Part shown: positions 53,366-63,629 of the stretch, piece by piece | Numbering within the stretch: position 1 is the stretch's first letter | Layout: each line of letters starts with the position of its first letter | Assembly: GCA_013215505.1 (NCBI GenBank) | Contig: JABSQZ010000027.1 | Coordinates: forward strand, 1 to 64,000 | DNA from: Oceanospirillaceae bacterium | GTDB taxonomy: Bacteria; Pseudomonadota; Gammaproteobacteria; Pseudomonadales; Balneatricaceae | Length of the DNA stretch: 64,000 bases | Reading direction: 5' to 3' | The notes under the pieces: model-generated | Told to the model about the DNA's origin: nothing | The model's database searches: none | Seen by the model: the letters and a program-made list of their open reading frames with translations, nothing else | Program-made: the position numbers and the translations under genes

Positions 53366-54637
53366 TCAATAGCGTTTTAGCACTATAGCGGCATTCACTC
53401 CACCAAAGCCAAAGCCATTACATAAAACATGAGTGACTTGTGCTTTTCTTGCCCGTAGCGGAATTAAATCCAGATCGGACATAGACTCATCGACTGTGTT
53501 TAAATTCAATGTGGCGGGTAGTCTATTGCTCATGATTGCCTGTGCACTAAAGATAGATTCAACGCCTCCCGCCGCGCCTAATAAGTGGCCGGTGGCCGAT
53601 TTTGTCGCTGAAATAGGGACCTTGGGTAAATGCTCGCCAAATACCCGGCGCAGCGCGTTGATCTCGCCTTTATCTCCTACAGGCGTTGAAGTTGCGTGGG
53701 CGTTAACGTAACCAATATCACTGGGTTGCAGCTCAGCCATTGTCAGTGCGCTCTGTATGGCCCTCGCTGCCCCCTCGCCATTCTCCGGGCCCGATGTTAA
53801 ATGGTAGGCATCGGCACTGGTACCGTATCCTACTATTTCGACCAGGGGAGTGGCGTTGCGTGCCAGGGCGTGCTCTAAGGTTTCGATGACCACTAAACCT
53901 GCACCTTCCCCCATGACAAAGCCGTCTCTATTTTGATCAAAGGGGCGAGAAGCATTGGCCGGTGCTTCATTGCGAGTAGACAACGCTTTTAATGCGCCAA
54001 AGCCCACAAGTGAAAGTGGATCAATACAAGCTTCAGTGCCACCCGCTAAAGCAATTTTTGCCTCGCCGCTGCGTATTAAGCGCATAGCATCACCGATCGC
54101 TTGAATACCTGCGGCGCAGGCAGTGACAGGTGTACCTATAGGCCCTTTAAATCCATACTTTATCGACACATTGCCGGCGGCTAAGTTGGCTAAAAAAGCC
54201 GGCACTGTAAATGCTGATAAACGTCGAGCGCCTCGTTGCTCTAACACGGCCTGGGCATGGGTGATAGTGGGAAGACCGCCAATGCCGGTCGCTATAATGG
54301 TTGCAGTGGCGTTTTTCTCCTCCTCGGTGCTGGGGTGCCAGTTAGCTTGAGCCAACGCTTCTCTTGCTGCAACCAATGCATAGAGGGTGAACAGATCGAT
54401 GCGTTTTCGCTCTTTTACAGATAAGTAATCAGATTCATTCAGTCCGTTGTCTTGCTCTAAGTGGCTGGGGACTTGCCCGGCGATTTGCGTTTTTAAATCA
54501 TCTGCCAGCTCACTTTTAATCCGACGAATACCAGACTCGCCATTAATCAGGCGTTGCCATACAGATTCCACTCCAACGCCTAAGGGTGTCACTAAACCCA
54601 TTCCAGTAATAACTATGCGCTGTGTATCGGTTTTCAT
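53366..54637 (-). CDS. fabF: 3-oxoacyl-ACP synthase II (FabF-type condensing enzyme)
   Basis: The 423-residue thiolase-fold enzyme has the catalytic triad Cys174 (VTACAAGIQ), His314 (NAHATSTPVGD) and His351 (TKSATGHLLGAAGG). It condenses malonyl-ACP with acyl-ACP. It stands alone, without acpP or fabG nearby, and is divergent from a TetR regulator, so it is probably an accessory FabF under local control rather than the main elongation enzyme. Confidence 0.92.
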   Translation of the reverse strand: MKTDTQRIVITGMGLVTPLGVGVESVWQRLINGESGIRRIKSELADDLKTQIAGQVPSHLEQDNGLNESDYLSVKERKRIDLFTLYALVAAREALAQANWHPSTEEEKNATATIIATGIGGLPTITHAQAVLEQRGARRLSAFTVPAFLANLAAGNVSIKYGFKGPIGTPVTACAAGIQAIGDAMRLIRSGEAKIALAGGTEACIDPLSLVGFGALKALSTRNEAPANASRPFDQNRDGFVMGEGAGLVVIETLEHALARNATPLVEIVGYGTSADAYHLTSGPENGEGAARAIQSALTMAELQPSDIGYVNAHATSTPVGDKGEINALRRVFGEHLPKVPISATKSATGHLLGAAGGVESIFSAQAIMSNRLPATLNLNTVDESMSDLDLIPLRARKAQVTHVLCNGFGFGGVNAAIVLKRY

Positions 54638-54683
54638 AAGTAACTCCTGTGCTGAAAAATCAGGATACTAAACGTCAAATAAG

Positions 54684-54701
54684 ATATGATAAAGGTCATA
54701 T
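54684..54701. promoter_or_regulatory. Inverted repeat between fabF and tetR
   Basis: ATATGA and TCATAT separated by six bases lie in the 85-base divergent region, a suitable operator for the TetR protein to control both genes. Confidence 0.55.
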
Positions 54702-54722
54702 TAAAATAAAAATGACATTCAA

Positions 54723-55298
54723 ATGCCCTATTCTAAACAACACAAGCAACAAACCCGTGAAAAAATTTTACACAGTGCCTTTAACTTGTTTACCGCTAAA
54801 GGCTTTGATGGGGTTACGGTTAATCAGCTGATGCAGAGCTGCAAACTGACCAGAGGCGCTTTCTATGCACACTTTACCAGCAAGGCAGACTTATACTCTG
54901 AGGTGATCAAGCATTCTGCCAGCAGCAGTAAACTGGCTGAGCTAAAGCCTGATGATGTGACGGATAAGCAGTGGTTGGGAGAATTACTCGATGGTTACTT
55001 AAGTATCGAACACGTTAACGGCACGACGCCATGCCCGCTGGCTTTTTTGGCCACAGATATTGTCACTCGTGATATAGGCGCCAGGCTCGCCTATGCGAAT
55101 GCCTACCAAGGAATGAACCAGGCGGTTATTAATTTTGCCAACTCTTATACAGAATGTGATCCCCGGCAGGTTCTGGCATTAACCGCTATGATCATTGGCG
55201 CGGTCGCCATCGCCCGAACGATGGATGATCAACAGGCGATTATCAGCTTATTGAACGCTTGTCGAAGTGAGGCAGGACTTAAGTTGGGTGGGATTTGA
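54723..55298 (+). CDS. TetR/AcrR-family transcriptional regulator
   Basis: The 191-residue protein has an N-terminal TetR helix-turn-helix (about 10-56: REKILHSAFNLFTAKGFDGV, LTRGAFYAHFTSKADLYSEV) and a C-terminal domain of the NemR-like subgroup with a conserved CPLAFLATDI segment. Divergent from fabF, it likely represses that gene and itself. Confidence 0.9.
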   Translation: MPYSKQHKQQTREKILHSAFNLFTAKGFDGVTVNQLMQSCKLTRGAFYAHFTSKADLYSEVIKHSASSSKLAELKPDDVTDKQWLGELLDGYLSIEHVNGTTPCPLAFLATDIVTRDIGARLAYANAYQGMNQAVINFANSYTECDPRQVLALTAMIIGAVAIARTMDDQQAIISLLNACRSEAGLKLGGI

Positions 55299-55319
55299 TT
55301 GGCTTTAAAAGAAAGTGAA

Positions 55320-56342
55320 TTAGCAATAGGACGAGAATAACTCCTGCTCAAAAAAAACCTGAAAGCTGCTGAAATTGTTATTTATCCAATTAATTTGCAG
55401 AGTATTTTGTTGTATTAATTCGCTGACTTTGTCTGGCACAACTGAGTACTTTCTCAGCAGCCAACGGCTGTTTAGTTGCAGTCCAAGAATCAGTGGTAAC
55501 AATAAATTTTGTTCGCTCTCACAGATAACTGAGTGTGACTGATAACCTGCAAGTAATGCCTTAACTTGTCGTTTGTCCATTTCCCCTGAAGCTGAAAATA
55601 AACTACAAACGATAAATTTCGCTAAATCGAAAACTTTATGTCCTGTCATAATCTTATTAAAATCAATAAGATATAGTCGGTTGTTTAGAGCAGTTATGAT
55701 GTTGTCGCCATGCAAGTCACCATGAATCAGTTGTGGTGTCGAAATATTATCAATCCTGGATTGTAGGTCCTTACACAGTGACTGGCTAAGTGAATACAAG
55801 CTTCTAAGCGCCTTTAGATATTGCTCTGCCAGACAGTTTTCTGGCGAGTTTTTTTGCTGCAGTATGTCCTCTGCTAATGATAGTTCCCGACACAGCTGCT
55901 GGAATGATTGAGGCATTAGCTTCAGGGAGTCGACAGCAAAATCTGCTGCACAGAATTGCTGATGCAGCAAAGCTATTTGTTTACCTGATTGGCTGATGAC
56001 CTCGGGATCGTTACAGTTGCAACTCAAATGTTTGCCGCTGATATAAGGGTACACTTCGAGTATTGTATTGTTTAAACATAAATAGGGAATATCGTAGAAC
56101 GTCAAAGGTAAGAGAATGCTCTGCACATGTGCAGAACACAATACTTTGTACCTGTTCTGTAGATAACCGGCGCTTTTTCCGCTGAGTTTAAGCAGGTAAA
56201 TTTCACCCTCTGTCGTGGTCAGTTTTAACACATCCGCAGATAGCCCGGTATTTACGGAGCTGAGTTTTTGTACCGCTGGAAAATGAGTCTCCCAGAGTTG
56301 GCTAAAATCTGGCTGGTCGCTGATGAGTGCTGATAATTGCAT
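55320..56342 (-). CDS. Aminoglycoside/choline-type phosphotransferase (APH family)
   Basis: The 340-residue kinase-like protein has LIHGDLHGDNIITALNN (catalytic HGD...N loop) and LYLIDFNKIMTGHKVFDLAK (metal-binding Asp) in the order of the APH/choline kinase fold. EIYLLKLSG supplies the ATP-site lysine. The substrate is unknown. It ends 21 bases from the convergent TetR gene. Confidence 0.85.
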   Translation of the reverse strand: MQLSALISDQPDFSQLWETHFPAVQKLSSVNTGLSADVLKLTTTEGEIYLLKLSGKSAGYLQNRYKVLCSAHVQSILLPLTFYDIPYLCLNNTILEVYPYISGKHLSCNCNDPEVISQSGKQIALLHQQFCAADFAVDSLKLMPQSFQQLCRELSLAEDILQQKNSPENCLAEQYLKALRSLYSLSQSLCKDLQSRIDNISTPQLIHGDLHGDNIITALNNRLYLIDFNKIMTGHKVFDLAKFIVCSLFSASGEMDKRQVKALLAGYQSHSVICESEQNLLLPLILGLQLNSRWLLRKYSVVPDKVSELIQQNTLQINWINNNFSSFQVFFEQELFSSYC

Positions 56343-56523
56343 TGGTTATTTCCACGCAGGAATGCTTTATGGCCTGCTGGGCTGATCCGAACTTTGTCGG
56401 CAAGGGCTTTATTTTTCGATGTTATCAACGATGAAGTTGCTGAAATACAAGTAGTCATGGACATAGCTTGGATTATAGGTAAAAAGCGCTTTATAAGTAA
56501 AAGCTCTGGCAAAAATCGCTTGC
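56343..56523. other. Intergenic, nothing recognised
   Basis: Between the APH-like gene and cheR, both on the minus strand. No terminator or gene is evident. Confidence 0.3.
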
Positions 56524-57363
56524 TTATATACAAGAATCTAGTTGGTAAATGCGTTCTTTTCTCTCATAGAGAGAAAAGAATTTACTAACATCAGATAATT
56601 GAATGCTTTCTTTATCGCCTAACACCAGAAAGCCCTTATGGATTAAACTGTCTTTAAATAAATTCAGCACTTTGTTCTGTAAGTCCCTGTCAAAATAAAT
56701 TAAGACATTTCGACAGACGATTAAATGCATTTGTGAAAAAACCTGATCAGTGGTTAAGTTATGGTAGGAAAAGGTAATATTTTTTTTAAGTGCAGTGCGT
56801 ATCTTTATAGTATCTCGATGCACATTAAAGTAATCAGAAAATGATCCCTTAGCGCCTGCAGCCAGATAATTTTCGCTAAAATTTTTAATTCTATCTGCTT
56901 TATAGATACCTTTCTCAGCAATTTCCAATGAGTTTTTGTTGAAGTCGGTGGCATAAATTTGGGTGCTTTTTAACAGTCCTTCCTCTTTTAACATGATGGC
57001 CATAGAATAGACCTCTTCACCTGTGGAACAACCAACATGCCAAATATTAATATGCGGGTAAGTGCTTAACAAATTAAAAACAGACGTTCTAATTTTAGCA
57101 AAAACGTAGGGGTCGCGGAACATTTCCGTTACGTTGATTGAAATATTTTTGAGAAAAAGATCAAAAAAATCAGTGTCATGCAGTATTTTTGGGTTTAGCT
57201 CAGCAATACTGTTGCAGTTTGATTTATCTAAAATCGAGCGTATTCTTCGTTCCAAAGATGCTTGAGCATAGTGCCTGAAATCATAGCCGTAACGAAAATA
57301 TATCGCCTCTAATAATTGTTTTATTTCAAATAGCTCTAATTCATTGGTTTTCATCAATGCCAT
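56524..57363 (-). CDS. CheR-type protein-glutamate methyltransferase
   Basis: The 279-residue SAM-dependent enzyme has an N-terminal helical CheR domain (YFRYGYDFRHYAQASLERRI) and a methyltransferase domain with INIWHVGCSTGEEVYSMAIM and LIVCRNVLIYFDRDLQNKVL. CheR-like proteins beside large hybrid kinases, often with CheB, form chemosensory-like regulatory modules. ATG 57363 is chosen; a GTG lies one codon upstream. It follows the hybrid kinase gene by 22 bases. Confidence 0.93.
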   Translation of the reverse strand: MALMKTNELELFEIKQLLEAIYFRYGYDFRHYAQASLERRIRSILDKSNCNSIAELNPKILHDTDFFDLFLKNISINVTEMFRDPYVFAKIRTSVFNLLSTYPHINIWHVGCSTGEEVYSMAIMLKEEGLLKSTQIYATDFNKNSLEIAEKGIYKADRIKNFSENYLAAGAKGSFSDYFNVHRDTIKIRTALKKNITFSYHNLTTDQVFSQMHLIVCRNVLIYFDRDLQNKVLNLFKDSLIHKGFLVLGDKESIQLSDVSKFFSLYERKERIYQLDSCI

Positions 57364-57385
57364 CACTTAGATAACTGGAGAATGA

Positions 57386-60300
57386 TTAAACGCGTTTAAA
57401 TAACCAAATGCGCATGATGGATAACAATTTGTCAAAATCAATAGGTTTGGTAATGTATTCAGAAGCTCCAGAGTCAAAACACTTCTGCCTATCTTCGGGC
57501 ATGGTCTTTGCTGTTAAGGCGATAATCGGAATTGATTTATATACTTGATTTTGTCTGATCAGCTTTATTGCCTGATTACCATCCATCACCGGCATCATGA
57601 TGTCCATTAACACCAATTCAATATCATTATTTTGTTCAAGAAATTTAACGGCCTCTTTACCATTATTGGCTAATTCAACTTCTAATCCAGATTCAATTAA
57701 CCTTTTCGATAATGCATAGGAGTTGCGCATATCGTCATCTACCAGGAGTATTTTTCGATTTTGTAATATGAGATCTTCATCGTGGTGTAGGCTTATGCTC
57801 TCTTTTTCTCCCTGTTTTTGTTGCCCTGCTAAATGGTGCATAAACAAAGAAACATCATCTAATAAACGCTCCGCAGAACCTACACCTTTGATGACAATGG
57901 TAGACGAATAATGGCTTAATTCCGCTTGTTCTTGTTCAGTGATTTCTTTGCCGGTGTAGATGATTATCGGAGGAATAGAGGTTGTTTTCTGTGTGTTGAT
58001 TCTTTTAAGCACCTCAAAACCTGTCATATCTGGCAAGCCAAGGTCTAAAATTACACAGTCATATTTACCGGATGAAATTTCACTACAGCCGGCCTCTCCT
58101 GTTGCCACACTGGTAATAGACATTTTACTATTTTCCAGTAATCTAGTGGTGGCAATACGGTTTCCAGTGTCATCTTCAATGATCAGAATATTTCGGACTT
58201 CGCTGCTAGATATTGAGGTTATTTTGCTTAATACTTCGAGTAATTCTTGTTCTTTGACCGGTTTAACCAACAATCCGATTGCACCTTGGCCCAATACTTT
58301 AACTTTACCTTCAGTGTGCCCCGATATGACTTCAACCGGTATATGGCGTGTTTTAAGGCTAAATTTAAGTTGCTCTAATACCTGGTGCCCATCGATATCA
58401 GGCAGTTTTAGGTCCAGTATTATACCTTGAGGTTGATATTGCTGAGCCAGATAAATACCACTGCGTCCATCACCGGCCACTAAACATTTAAAACCTTGTG
58501 CAGTCGCCAAATCGCGCAGAATTTTGGCAAAATCTTTATCGTCATCAATGATTAATAAGGATTTATCACTGGCTTGAATATTGTTGCGTTGATCATTTAT
58601 GAAAAGTGGAAAGTTTTGAGCAGGCTGATTTTTCTGTTTGGTGTGTTTAACCATTTCCAGGGCTAAATGTGATGTTTTTGTATCCAGTGCCGGGTTTGCC
58701 AAACTATTATTTTGACTATCCATCATGCCTTCAGATATTTGGTAGGGAAGATATAAGGTGAAGATGCTGCCCTCCCCGGGCTCACTGAAGACCTGAATCT
58801 CACCGCCGAGTATTCGAGTTAGCTCCTTGGCAATAGTTAAACCTAAACCAGTACCGCCATAGCGCCGACTGGTCGAGCCATCTTGCTGTTGAAATGCTTC
58901 AAAGATCTCTTGTAGTTTATCATTGGGAATTCCTATACCTGTATCGACTACAGACAGGGCGAGGGTAGATTCATGGGTCAGAGAGCTAACGGTTAGCTGA
59001 GCTTCTGCGGAAACGGGGGCAATAGTTAAGGTTACAGTGCCAAACTCGGTGAATTTAAGTGCATTAGACAATAAGTTGCGCAATATTTGCTCGATTCTCT
59101 GGCCGTCAGTAGTAATTGATTTGGGGGTTGTATTGGCAATCTCGATCTTAAAATCCAACCCTTTGTCCGTGGCTATCGGCGTGAACATTTTTCGCATATT
59201 GCTGGTAAGGGTTTCAATGTGCACCTCTTCGAGATGCATGGTGAGCTTGCCCGCTTCTACTTTGGACAAATCCAGAATGTCATTTATGATGGTCAATAAA
59301 TTATGGCCGCTATCATGGATAATTTGGGCATCTTCCACTTGTGAATCATCTAAGTTGCCTTTTCTATTCTCTCCAAGTCCTTTAGCTAATAGCAGCAAAC
59401 TATTTAGCGGTGTTCTTAATTCGTGGCTCATATTGGCTAAGAATTCAGATTTATATTTACTCGCCAATGCTAAATCTCGCGCTTTTATGGTCAGCTCTGC
59501 TTGAGATTGTTCAATTTCTTGTTTTTGTTGTTGCAGAGAATCTTGTTTCTCTGATAGCTCTTCGTTGGAAACCTTTAATTGCTCACTTTGCTGTTTGAGA
59601 TTTCCTTCAGAGGCTTTTAATTTATCAGTTTGTTCCAAAAGCACTTCATTGGCCGATTTAAGTTCTTCCTGCTGATTTTGTAATACTGCGGATTGTTGTT
59701 TAGAACTGACTAATAACTCTTCAATGCGTTGCCGACCCAGTACGCTATTGATTATTACTCCCAACCCTAATGCCACTTGCGCCAATAAATCTTCCTGTAA
59801 TTGACTAAATGCTTTAAAAGTCGCCAACTCAATAACACCTAGACAACGCTCTTCATATAACACGGGCAGTACTATCACGTTTAAGGGTGCCAACTCGCCT
59901 AATCCGGAAGATATTTGAATGTATTCTTTAGGGACCTCAGTGAGGATAATGGTTTCTTTTTCCAGAGCACATTGACCAGCCAGCCCCTCACCGAGTTTCA
60001 GCCTGTTAGAGACGTTTTTGCGTTTCTTAAAGGCGTAAGTGCCCAGTAAGTTTAAGTAGGGCTCATCTGTACCCTCAGTGGTTAACACATAGAAAACCCC
60101 TTGTCCGGCATTTACCGCCGTGGCTAATGCTTTAATGACTTCTTTGCTCAACTGTCGTAAGTCTTCAATCCCCTGGGAAACATTGTTAACTTGGGCCACT
60201 TGGGTTTTTAGCCAGCTCTGATCCTCAACCACTTTTAAAGCTTGCGCACGGGCTTTTCCCTCTTCCTCAACTTTAAGATTACGCTCTTTCAATTGCTCGA

Positions 60301-61513
60301 TCATTTGCATTAATGCAATGCCTAAAGTATCGTCATTAGAAACTAGATCTACCTGTATATCCAAGTTACCTCGGGCTATTTCCTGCGCCAACTTAACTTT
60401 AATATTTAAAGCAGCCACCATGTCTTTTAACGCGGCAAAGATACCACTAGGTTCTGCATCTGATTGAAAATCAATATTTGTTTTGCCCAGCGCCACTTGT
60501 TGGGTGATCGCCATGATAGCAAGGGGTTCACCGCCGATAGGCTTCCTGATTTGTATAGTGATCAACCAGCTGAGAAATATCGAAAGGAAAAATCCGATAA
60601 TGGAAAAGATGGAAATAATCAGTAAAGCTTCTTCATTACTGGCCTGTACTTTAGGTCCTAAAATATCTTGATCTGCTTTCACCGACAGTTTTACATCTTC
60701 AGCGGCCTTAGATATAGCGGGGCCAATTCCATCCAGTTGTTGATTGATAATTTCATTGCGCTTAATAATCAGACTATTTACGGCTTTAAAGTGCTGTCGA
60801 TACAATTCTCTAACTTTTTTAAATTCGGCAAATAAAGTTTTTCTGGTTGGGTTATCTAACTCTCTTTCTAAACTGACAATTTCTTTATCAATGTTTGCCC
60901 CAATTTCTAGTTCAAAGCGGTTCGCGTCTTTATCTGCATTGGTATTTAAAAACTTACTGGCAAAGAGTCGAGCGAGTAACACATGCTCCTGAATACGGCC
61001 AGCGTAGTAAGAGGCTTCAGGGTCCTGATCTTCAAAAGCGCTGGTCATAATGGCAGTCAGCTTAGTGCGCATCGCCAGCCCGGTTGGATCTAAGTTATTA
61101 AATACTAAGTCATCACGCTGTTGTTTGAAGGCGATCACTTGATCAAAATTTCTTGCATAATCGTGAATCGAATCGCTAACGATAGCCACATTTCGTGCGC
61201 GTTCAGCTTGTTGTATCTCTACTTCTGCCTCACGCAAAAACTGTTCTAACTTAAGCAGACGTGATCGATAGTTGCTGACACTGCTCTGACTGCCTGTTTT
61301 AAGAAAATCTTTGACGTTTAGCCTAACCTGCAGCATGTTAGCTTGTAAACGGCCTGCAAGATTGGTATCCCGTGCCAATAGCCGGTATTCTCTAAAGCCT
61401 TCTGATGCATCATTTAGTGCGATATAAGATAAGGTTGAAGTTATGATCATGATGGTAACCACCATGCCAAATCCTATACCTAACATGGTTGATAACTTCA
61501 TATTGTCAAACAT
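57386..61513 (-). CDS. Large hybrid sensor histidine kinase with three receiver domains
   Basis: The 1375-residue protein runs: TM1 (about 10-30), a helical bimodular-type periplasmic domain, TM2 (about 290-315), HAMP, GAF (about 455-600), a coiled coil, HisKA (EFLANMSHELRTPLNSLLLL), HATPase (DTGIGIPNDKL, GTGLGLTIAKEL) and three receivers: LLIIDDDKDFAK, ILIIEDDTGNRIA and ILLVDDDMRNSYALSKRL with phospho-acceptor Asps in ILDLKLPDIDG, ILDLGLPDMTG and LMDIMMPVMDG. This arrangement is a phosphorelay hub. It is co-directional with cheR downstream and with a paralogous sensor upstream. Confidence 0.93.
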   Translation of the reverse strand: MFDNMKLSTMLGIGFGMVVTIMIITSTLSYIALNDASEGFREYRLLARDTNLAGRLQANMLQVRLNVKDFLKTGSQSSVSNYRSRLLKLEQFLREAEVEIQQAERARNVAIVSDSIHDYARNFDQVIAFKQQRDDLVFNNLDPTGLAMRTKLTAIMTSAFEDQDPEASYYAGRIQEHVLLARLFASKFLNTNADKDANRFELEIGANIDKEIVSLERELDNPTRKTLFAEFKKVRELYRQHFKAVNSLIIKRNEIINQQLDGIGPAISKAAEDVKLSVKADQDILGPKVQASNEEALLIISIFSIIGFFLSIFLSWLITIQIRKPIGGEPLAIMAITQQVALGKTNIDFQSDAEPSGIFAALKDMVAALNIKVKLAQEIARGNLDIQVDLVSNDDTLGIALMQMIEQLKERNLKVEEEGKARAQALKVVEDQSWLKTQVAQVNNVSQGIEDLRQLSKEVIKALATAVNAGQGVFYVLTTEGTDEPYLNLLGTYAFKKRKNVSNRLKLGEGLAGQCALEKETIILTEVPKEYIQISSGLGELAPLNVIVLPVLYEERCLGVIELATFKAFSQLQEDLLAQVALGLGVIINSVLGRQRIEELLVSSKQQSAVLQNQQEELKSANEVLLEQTDKLKASEGNLKQQSEQLKVSNEELSEKQDSLQQQKQEIEQSQAELTIKARDLALASKYKSEFLANMSHELRTPLNSLLLLAKGLGENRKGNLDDSQVEDAQIIHDSGHNLLTIINDILDLSKVEAGKLTMHLEEVHIETLTSNMRKMFTPIATDKGLDFKIEIANTTPKSITTDGQRIEQILRNLLSNALKFTEFGTVTLTIAPVSAEAQLTVSSLTHESTLALSVVDTGIGIPNDKLQEIFEAFQQQDGSTSRRYGGTGLGLTIAKELTRILGGEIQVFSEPGEGSIFTLYLPYQISEGMMDSQNNSLANPALDTKTSHLALEMVKHTKQKNQPAQNFPLFINDQRNNIQASDKSLLIIDDDKDFAKILRDLATAQGFKCLVAGDGRSGIYLAQQYQPQGIILDLKLPDIDGHQVLEQLKFSLKTRHIPVEVISGHTEGKVKVLGQGAIGLLVKPVKEQELLEVLSKITSISSSEVRNILIIEDDTGNRIATTRLLENSKMSITSVATGEAGCSEISSGKYDCVILDLGLPDMTGFEVLKRINTQKTTSIPPIIIYTGKEITEQEQAELSHYSSTIVIKGVGSAERLLDDVSLFMHHLAGQQKQGEKESISLHHDEDLILQNRKILLVDDDMRNSYALSKRLIESGLEVELANNGKEAVKFLEQNNDIELVLMDIMMPVMDGNQAIKLIRQNQVYKSIPIIALTAKTMPEDRQKCFDSGASEYITKPIDFDKLLSIMRIWLFKRV

Positions 61514-61834
61514 GGTTTTTCCGCCATAAAGGAAGATGCTTGAGTTAATCGCATGTTCCTTAGCTATTATTCGAATGTGAATGGATTTCTTTGAGTGTGA
61601 TGTTAATACTAGGATACAGGTTGAAACTTAGCCATTTTTACAAAATGAACTGAGCAATGTTCTCTCAGTTTTAAGTGTTTTCTGATCCAGCAGTAATAGG
61701 TGATGCAGATTGCATTCACCAGAAGAAGGTGAAACTGCAAATCTGTGCAGTGGAACTAACTAATAATTTTGCAGATCCCATTCCTTTAGCCGATGCGGCT
61801 CGGGCACTGTGCAATTATATTGTACCGCTTACAG
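61514..61834. other. Intergenic between the two sensor genes
   Basis: No kinase-domain sequence is visible that would complete the upstream sensor. A plus-strand 64-codon frame here has no recognisable features. The promoter of the hybrid kinase gene should be within this stretch. Confidence 0.4.
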
Positions 61835-63397
61835 CTATTGAAATCCGTTACCTTCACTGGCCGCTTTAAACTCTTCCTGTTGCATTTGTAGTTCTTCGGC
61901 TTGCCTTTGTGTCTCTTCCAGCAAGTTTTTGGTTTTCTCCTGGTTATTGATGTTATTCAGAATAACGCCAATATTTTCAGATACATCTACTAACATTTGC
62001 CGCTGTGTCTCACTAAAAGCTTGAAAGGATGCCAATTCTATTACCGCGATTAGTAGTCGATCAAAAAATACCGGTATTAGCATAATGTTATAAGGCCTTT
62101 CATTACCCAGAGCCGAATTTACTTGAATGTAATCAGTGGGTACATCTGTTTGTATTATTGAGGCTTTATCTTGGGCGCATTGGCCAACTAAACCCGCCCC
62201 AATGGGGATGGTTAAAAAATCATCCCGGTTATTTACGCCGAAACCACCGACTAAGGTAAGGCAGGCTGCCTCTGCTGCATCATCAACAAGGTAAAGCGCC
62301 GCATGTCCAGATTCGGTCATCTTTGCCAGTACTGAAATGATTTTGTCAGCCACTGATTGCAAGTGTTTTTCATCCTGCTTTATTTCACTAATTTGAGAAA
62401 TCTTAGATTTAATGTCATTTAATAGAATCAGGTTCTGATTGGCTAACTGTAATTGAGCTTCACTTTGCTGCATTTTCTGGGTGCGTTCAGTGATCTGGTT
62501 CTTCATTTCATTTAACGCCAGCCCCAATTTGTCATTTCTACCTTTTTGTTTAATCTCAATCGAGAAATCGCCGTTGGCGATTGCATCCGCCTGAGTGGCT
62601 ATGTCATTTAAGGTATTGACCATAAGATTTATTGACTGAGCCAAGTCTCCAATTTCGTCTGATGATATATATTCAATCCGTTGAGTGAGATCTCCTCGGG
62701 CGACTTTTTTGGTTAAGTTATTGATTTCTACAATAGGTCTGGTAATGATTCGGGTGGTGAAATAGACCAAGAGCACACCCATTAGAATGGCAAAAACGCT
62801 GCCAAAAAAAATCTGATTCAATAATTCATCATTGGCCTGTAAATTGTCCATTTCCCTTTTTTCTAATAATATTTGCTCTACAGCAATAAATTCAGTTAAC
62901 TGCAATCTGAGTGAATCCATGATGTTTTTTCCCTCAGCCTTAATTAATAGCTGACTGACATCGGCCAGGGAAGCGCTCCCTTGTGCTACTTTATCTCGCA
63001 GTGCGATTTCTGGCTTTCCAGCTTTTTCTAACCAGGAGAGTTGCAGTGATTTTATCCGTTGCAGTAACTCAACTTGAGCACTGTTGTCAGAGACCAGATC
63101 AAGTGCATCACTGTGTTTCTGATCGAAGCCGGCATTGCCATCGTAAAAAGGTTTAAGGAAGTTTTTTTTGCCTGTGATCAGATATCCTCGTTGCCCAGTT
63201 TCCATGTCGACCAGAAATTTTTCTAATTTATGACCGATGGAAATCACTTCAATGGTGTGTTTTGTCCAGGAGGTAGTCTCTGCTCCTCTATTAATATTCT
63301 GGTAGGTGATCAGTGATTGAGCAAACAGAATGATCAATATCAGGATATAGCCAAGGGATAGTTGCTTGCGTAAAGTGATGAATTTACTTTTCAACAT
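61835..63397 (-). CDS. CHASE3-HAMP-GAF sensor protein lacking a kinase domain
   Basis: The 520-residue protein has TM1 (about 14-32), a CHASE3 domain (TIEVISIGHKLEKFLVDMET, GQRGYLITG), TM2 (about 195-215), HAMP repeats (RPIVEINNLTKKVARGDLTQ) and a GAF domain homologous to that of the adjacent hybrid kinase (GAGLVGQCAQDKASI versus GEGLAGQCALEKETI). It stops at LLEETQRQAEELQMQQEEFK and a few more residues, where hybrid kinases normally begin the coiled coil leading to HisKA. It is either truncated or a sensor working with the neighbour. ATG 63397 is preferred over the upstream frame start. Confidence 0.8.
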   Translation of the reverse strand: MLKSKFITLRKQLSLGYILILIILFAQSLITYQNINRGAETTSWTKHTIEVISIGHKLEKFLVDMETGQRGYLITGKKNFLKPFYDGNAGFDQKHSDALDLVSDNSAQVELLQRIKSLQLSWLEKAGKPEIALRDKVAQGSASLADVSQLLIKAEGKNIMDSLRLQLTEFIAVEQILLEKREMDNLQANDELLNQIFFGSVFAILMGVLLVYFTTRIITRPIVEINNLTKKVARGDLTQRIEYISSDEIGDLAQSINLMVNTLNDIATQADAIANGDFSIEIKQKGRNDKLGLALNEMKNQITERTQKMQQSEAQLQLANQNLILLNDIKSKISQISEIKQDEKHLQSVADKIISVLAKMTESGHAALYLVDDAAEAACLTLVGGFGVNNRDDFLTIPIGAGLVGQCAQDKASIIQTDVPTDYIQVNSALGNERPYNIMLIPVFFDRLLIAVIELASFQAFSETQRQMLVDVSENIGVILNNINNQEKTKNLLEETQRQAEELQMQQEEFKAASEGNGFQ

Positions 63398-63460
63398 ATA
63401 ATTATTAGTTCCCACAGAAACTCTATAACTTATCAAAGAATTCCAGCAAAGGTAGTCCAC

Positions 63461-63629
63461 GCCGTGGCCATCTAATGATGTTCAGATTCCCTGACATTTG
63501 CATCGACTCAGGAGTTCTTTGCAGACAATTAATGTATAGAGGATAGTTGAGAAACATGAGTTTTTTAGTTTATGGTTAAAACTTATCGGGATATATGCAT
63601 CGAGCTTTACATTTAATAGAGGCCATTAA
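63461..63629. other. Promoter region of the CHASE3 sensor gene
   Basis: Short intergenic stretch with no recognised structure. Confidence 0.3.

Noticed and set aside
57723-60992. Several plus-strand frames of 60-156 codons inside the hybrid kinase gene
   Set aside because: They are antisense shadows of a clearly coding minus-strand gene and show no domain features.
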